Positions 61,627 through 64,000 of a DNA stretch of 64,000 bases are shown piece after piece (positions within the stretch are counted from its first letter, which is position 1; every line of letters begins with the position of its first letter). The notes beneath the pieces were generated by a model. It worked only from the letters and a program-made list of their open reading frames with translations. It ran no database searches and was not told the origin of the DNA. The stretch is from Rhodococcus sp. 14-2470-1b. Lineage in GTDB: Bacteria; Actinomycetota; Actinomycetes; Mycobacteriales; Mycobacteriaceae. Both the position numbers and the translations under genes were made by a program. The DNA lies in the NCBI RefSeq assembly GCF_002259415.1, contig NZ_NPFY01000025.1, positions 1 to 64,000 on the forward strand, given 5' to 3'.

Positions 61627-62395
61627 TTCCACCGTGCAACCGTTTGTCTACAAACGGAAACCGCGAACAAAAATGATTGTGTCCAGTGCCGTGGGCTTGT
61701 CGGCCGCTGCACTTCTCGTATACGGCGCACTGTCGATTTCGTCGGGTGATGGCCGAGATGCAGCCCAATTCGCCCTGACCGCTGCGCTTTGCCTTGTCCT
61801 AGGTACTACCAGCCCGTGGTTCAACCAGAACTCGTCGAAGGTCGGACCGGCTGTACTACACCGCGTCCACGGCTCCACCATCCGGTACGAGCGGTGGGGA
61901 TTGTTCTGGAGAAGCGCTCTCATCGGCGCGTTCGCGCTCTTGATGTGGCTTAGCCTGTGGTTTCTGACTCCGCTGTTCCTTACCTTCTACGGGGCCTTGG
62001 CATGGCGTTCGGTCCGCAACGGGTGGGTGGAACTGGATGCCGACGGAGTACGACACCGAGGATGGTCGTTCGACATGAGGGCATCGTGGGACTCCCTGCA
62101 CACCGTACGGATAGAAGACCGCATTTCGATGACGTCACAAGGGTGGGTCACTATCACCCACCAGTGTGTATCGCTCAAACCGGACATTGTTCTCTCGGGA
62201 TACAAACGAGATACCGCGTGGTTCTGGCGAATCGAGAAACGACCGATCATAACGATGGATCTCGACTGCCGGCGTTTCGACGTCCACCCAGTAGTCCTGC
62301 AGGCATGGATCGCCTTCTATCTGCAAAATCCCAAGATGCGGTTCGAGCTCGGGACCGATGCTGCGGCGCAGCGACTGGCGTCCATAACGCCGTGA
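61589..62395 (+). CDS. Membrane protein with PH-like domain, possible immunity partner
   Basis: A 268-residue protein whose GTG at 61589 (after AGGAAGG) lies inside the upstream gene, a 38-base overlap indicating coupled expression. Four hydrophobic segments in two pairs are visible (VGLSAAALLVYGALSIS, FALTAALCLVLG, SALIGAFALLMWLSLWFL, LFLTFYGALAW). A soluble beta-rich part follows (LDADGVRHRGWSFDMRASWD) resembling bacterial PH-like domains. As partner of a WXG-like protein with pore-like segment it could be an immunity or export protein. Not assigned to a named family. Confidence 0.65.
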   Translation: MNWQPERGTPSPDSTVQPFVYKRKPRTKMIVSSAVGLSAAALLVYGALSISSGDGRDAAQFALTAALCLVLGTTSPWFNQNSSKVGPAVLHRVHGSTIRYERWGLFWRSALIGAFALLMWLSLWFLTPLFLTFYGALAWRSVRNGWVELDADGVRHRGWSFDMRASWDSLHTVRIEDRISMTSQGWVTITHQCVSLKPDIVLSGYKRDTAWFWRIEKRPIITMDLDCRRFDVHPVVLQAWIAFYLQNPKMRFELGTDAAAQRLASITP

Positions 62396-62456
62396 ACAGT
62401 GGGCGGGGCACGCCACGAGCGCGACGAGTGTCCGAGTCCTGAGGTACCTTGCGACG

Positions 62457-63218
62457 ATGAGGTGGAACCCGTTCGATAGACGGTCGGCAGACATTCGGGC
62501 CATCGACGACACCTTGGTCGGTCTCGACGCCAAGGCTGCCGCGAAACAACCTGACCTTGTGCGCGAGGCACTGAAAGCATGGCGTGGATCGGCGGTGGCG
62601 GATCCAAGTTCCCCGCGACGGGAGAAAGTTCGCAAGATCGTCGATCGAGATCGCGGTGTCGATCACCTCGGGGCCGAGCACGCCGAGTTGCTTGCTCTCC
62701 GGTCGGCCACCCGCGGCAAGGTAGTCCACGCGGTGGTCGTTCTTGCAGCCGAGATTTCGTCGTTGAGCGCGTGGACGTCGCTGGACACCGCCCACCGCAT
62801 TGTCCGCATCGACTTGGTCTCGGAGGTGACTTCTGTCGCTTGGAGCGCAGGCAAGCTCGAAGCCGCATTCGTGCGGCTCGGCCCCAAACCGACAAACCAC
62901 CTTGCCGACGACGCCGAAGTGCAGAAGATCTACCAAGAGCGCATCGACGCTTTGGCGGATCGTCAGCGAACACTGATCGCCCGACTCACGGCGTTACGGT
63001 CCTATCTCGACGGGCTCGTCGAAATCGACCGAGAACTTCAGAAAGTCCGCTGGATCGAGAACCACGGCACCCCCGACGACGGCGAATACGAAACCCGCGA
63101 AGGCGATGAGCTGGGCTCGCTACACCTCAACGCCGCCCGGGACATGTTCTACGAGACCACCGACCGCATCGGCGCCCAACTGCGTCACGCCGTCGAGCAA
63201 TTGGATCGCCGGGTCTGA
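62457..63218 (+). CDS. Hypothetical coiled-coil protein, 253 aa
   Basis: I do not recognise it. It is charged and almost entirely helical, with long amphipathic helices (VQKIYQERIDALADRQRTLI, then ARLTALRSYLDGLVEIDRE). There is no signal peptide; one hydrophobic patch (KVVHAVVVLAAEISSL) is too polar nearby for a certain membrane segment. The ATG at 62457 is 61 bases after the previous stop, so it is probably part of the same cluster. Confidence 0.6.
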   Translation: MRWNPFDRRSADIRAIDDTLVGLDAKAAAKQPDLVREALKAWRGSAVADPSSPRREKVRKIVDRDRGVDHLGAEHAELLALRSATRGKVVHAVVVLAAEISSLSAWTSLDTAHRIVRIDLVSEVTSVAWSAGKLEAAFVRLGPKPTNHLADDAEVQKIYQERIDALADRQRTLIARLTALRSYLDGLVEIDRELQKVRWIENHGTPDDGEYETREGDELGSLHLNAARDMFYETTDRIGAQLRHAVEQLDRRV

Positions 63219-63227
63219 GCGCTCGAA

Positions 63228-64000
63228 TCAGACAGGTACGAACGGTTCGTACTCACGAGACCGAATCCAGAGGGGAGCGCCGGCGGGCAGCGAAGCGTAA
63301 ACGCCGCCTGCGGCAGACCGCGTCCGATCATGGAGAAGAGGCACGCGGGTCGTGGCCGCGATGGCGAGCAGATCCGATCGTGGTCGGCGCAGCGCTCGAT
63401 CTACATGTGCGCGAACGGGTACGCTCGCCGACTTGGCAAGGTTGCAGGCAGCATCCGCTGCGACGAGATTCGCGACGCCGTCGATGGGAATTCGCGACCA
63501 CGGGAGCACATGGTCGATGTGTGCTCCGGGCCCGAGCTTGCTGTCGCAGTAGAAACAGCGGTTGCCCTGGAGGTCACGCAGAGGGCCGTTCAGTGTGGTC
63601 AGTGCTTCCCGCGATGTGCCGAACAAGAACCCGTCTATCACCTCGACGTCCAGCGAAACTTGGTTCATGCGAACGACATCGGCCACCCACGCGTTCTTCA
63701 CGAACGATCGGAGCAGAACCGACGTGTCGCGAAGCGCGCGAGGGACCCCGCTCCGTAGAACGACGTGACCGCGTTCCACGAGGTGCGTCCTGCTCATCTT
63801 CTTGTGAAACCCGCGCGCGTCGAACACGAAATCGTCGTTCGCAATGTCATTGTTGCGGCCGGCCGGAGTGTGAAAGTGCGTCAACGGTTGCCGAGCGACC
63901 GTGAGCTCCACGTCGCGGACAAGCGCGACGTAATGCTCGTCCTCGACTTCCCGTGCAGCCTCGGCCGTGGTGAACGCGGTCGAGGCTTTGTACCGAGCGA
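63228..64000 (-). CDS. HNH endonuclease domain protein, 5' end beyond the window
   Basis: The frame is open from the right edge of the window (its coding sequence continues past 64000) to the stop at 63228. The upstream part reads RYKASTAFTTAEAAREVEDE and is protein-like, so GTG 63911 is not taken as the start. The HNH domain is clear: CFYCDSKLGPGAHIDHVLPW followed by NLVAADAACNLAKS, with Cys-x-x-Cys, HxDH-type His and Asn. HNH proteins of this kind cut DNA in restriction, phage defence or mobile elements. It is the only gene in the last kilobase and converges on the coiled-coil gene. Confidence 0.8.
   Translation of the reverse strand, partial: ARYKASTAFTTAEAAREVEDEHYVALVRDVELTVARQPLTHFHTPAGRNNDIANDDFVFDARGFHKKMSRTHLVERGHVVLRSGVPRALRDTSVLLRSFVKNAWVADVVRMNQVSLDVEVIDGFLFGTSREALTTLNGPLRDLQGNRCFYCDSKLGPGAHIDHVLPWSRIPIDGVANLVAADAACNLAKSASVPVRAHVDRALRRPRSDLLAIAATTRVPLLHDRTRSAAGGVYASLPAGAPLWIRSREYEPFVPV

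Noticed and set aside
1-64000. tRNA genes, integrase, transposase, rRNA or replication origin
   Set aside because: I looked for them as island boundaries and saw none; absence by eye is not proof for tRNAs.

Overview
The window looks like a chromosomal segment of a high-GC, mycolic-acid-type actinobacterium (Rhodococcus, Gordonia or a close relative; inference). The signs are strong G/C preference at third codon positions, many GTG starts, DUF3558 lipoproteins, WXG100-like small proteins, a PaaX-family regulator beside CoA-based catabolism, and a CsoR-type copper operator. I saw no integrase, transposase, tRNA or CRISPR array.

Region 1 (about 0.1-41 kb) is a dense antiphage/defence island. 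From the left: a small unknown gene and a large alpha/beta hydrolase; a coupled pair of a 1634-residue SF1 helicase-nuclease and an SF2 helicase; a lone adenine-type DNA methyltransferase; a divergent, translationally coupled trio of a GHKL ATPase/histidine kinase, a receiver-like protein and a PIN nuclease; then on the minus strand a complete type I BREX set (brxA, brxB, brxC, pglX, pglZ, brxL). The BREX operon is headed by a 2000-residue DUF4011-helicase-Vsr-like (Hhe-type) protein whose stop codon overlaps the brxA start. The BrxL C-terminus is not the usual Lon-like domain but resembles the MIT C-terminal (phospholipase D-fold) domain. After the island come a HIRAN-domain protein, an unknown protein, a TIR-like/helical-repeat protein, an HD hydrolase and an unknown partner. 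Bases 9.4-16 kb, the middle of pglX and the TIR-like gene are visibly richer in A/T than their neighbours. An 18-base palindrome at 2614-2631 has a close relative at 35369-35386, in the promoter regions of the two giant helicase genes.

Region 2 (41-50 kb) is a CoA-dependent catabolic operon divergent from a PaaX-family regulator: acyl-CoA ligase, a natural crotonase/acetoacetyl-CoA-synthetase fusion, a frameshifted 3-hydroxyacyl-CoA dehydrogenase, an amidohydrolase, a DUF3237 protein, an SDR oxidoreductase and what looks like the C-terminal part of a luciferase-like monooxygenase. Almost all junctions are ATGA/GTGA overlaps. A perfect 16-bp-arm inverted repeat and an unexpected minus-strand small ORF lie before the SDR gene.

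Region 3 (50-64 kb) holds a Fic protein behind an 11-bp inverted repeat; a copper-response operon (CsoR-like operator, Cys/His/Met-bearing small protein, Met-rich DUF305 lipoprotein); a tandemly duplicated DUF3558-lipoprotein/WXG-like module whose second copy carries an in-frame TAG; a marR-ABC transporter operon; a DHFR-like reductase; and a SAV_915-like/WXG100/large WXG-like secreted-protein cluster. The two duplicated modules and this last cluster share an ECF-sigma-type promoter (GGAACC, 16 bases, CGTCTRA). The window ends inside an HNH endonuclease gene.
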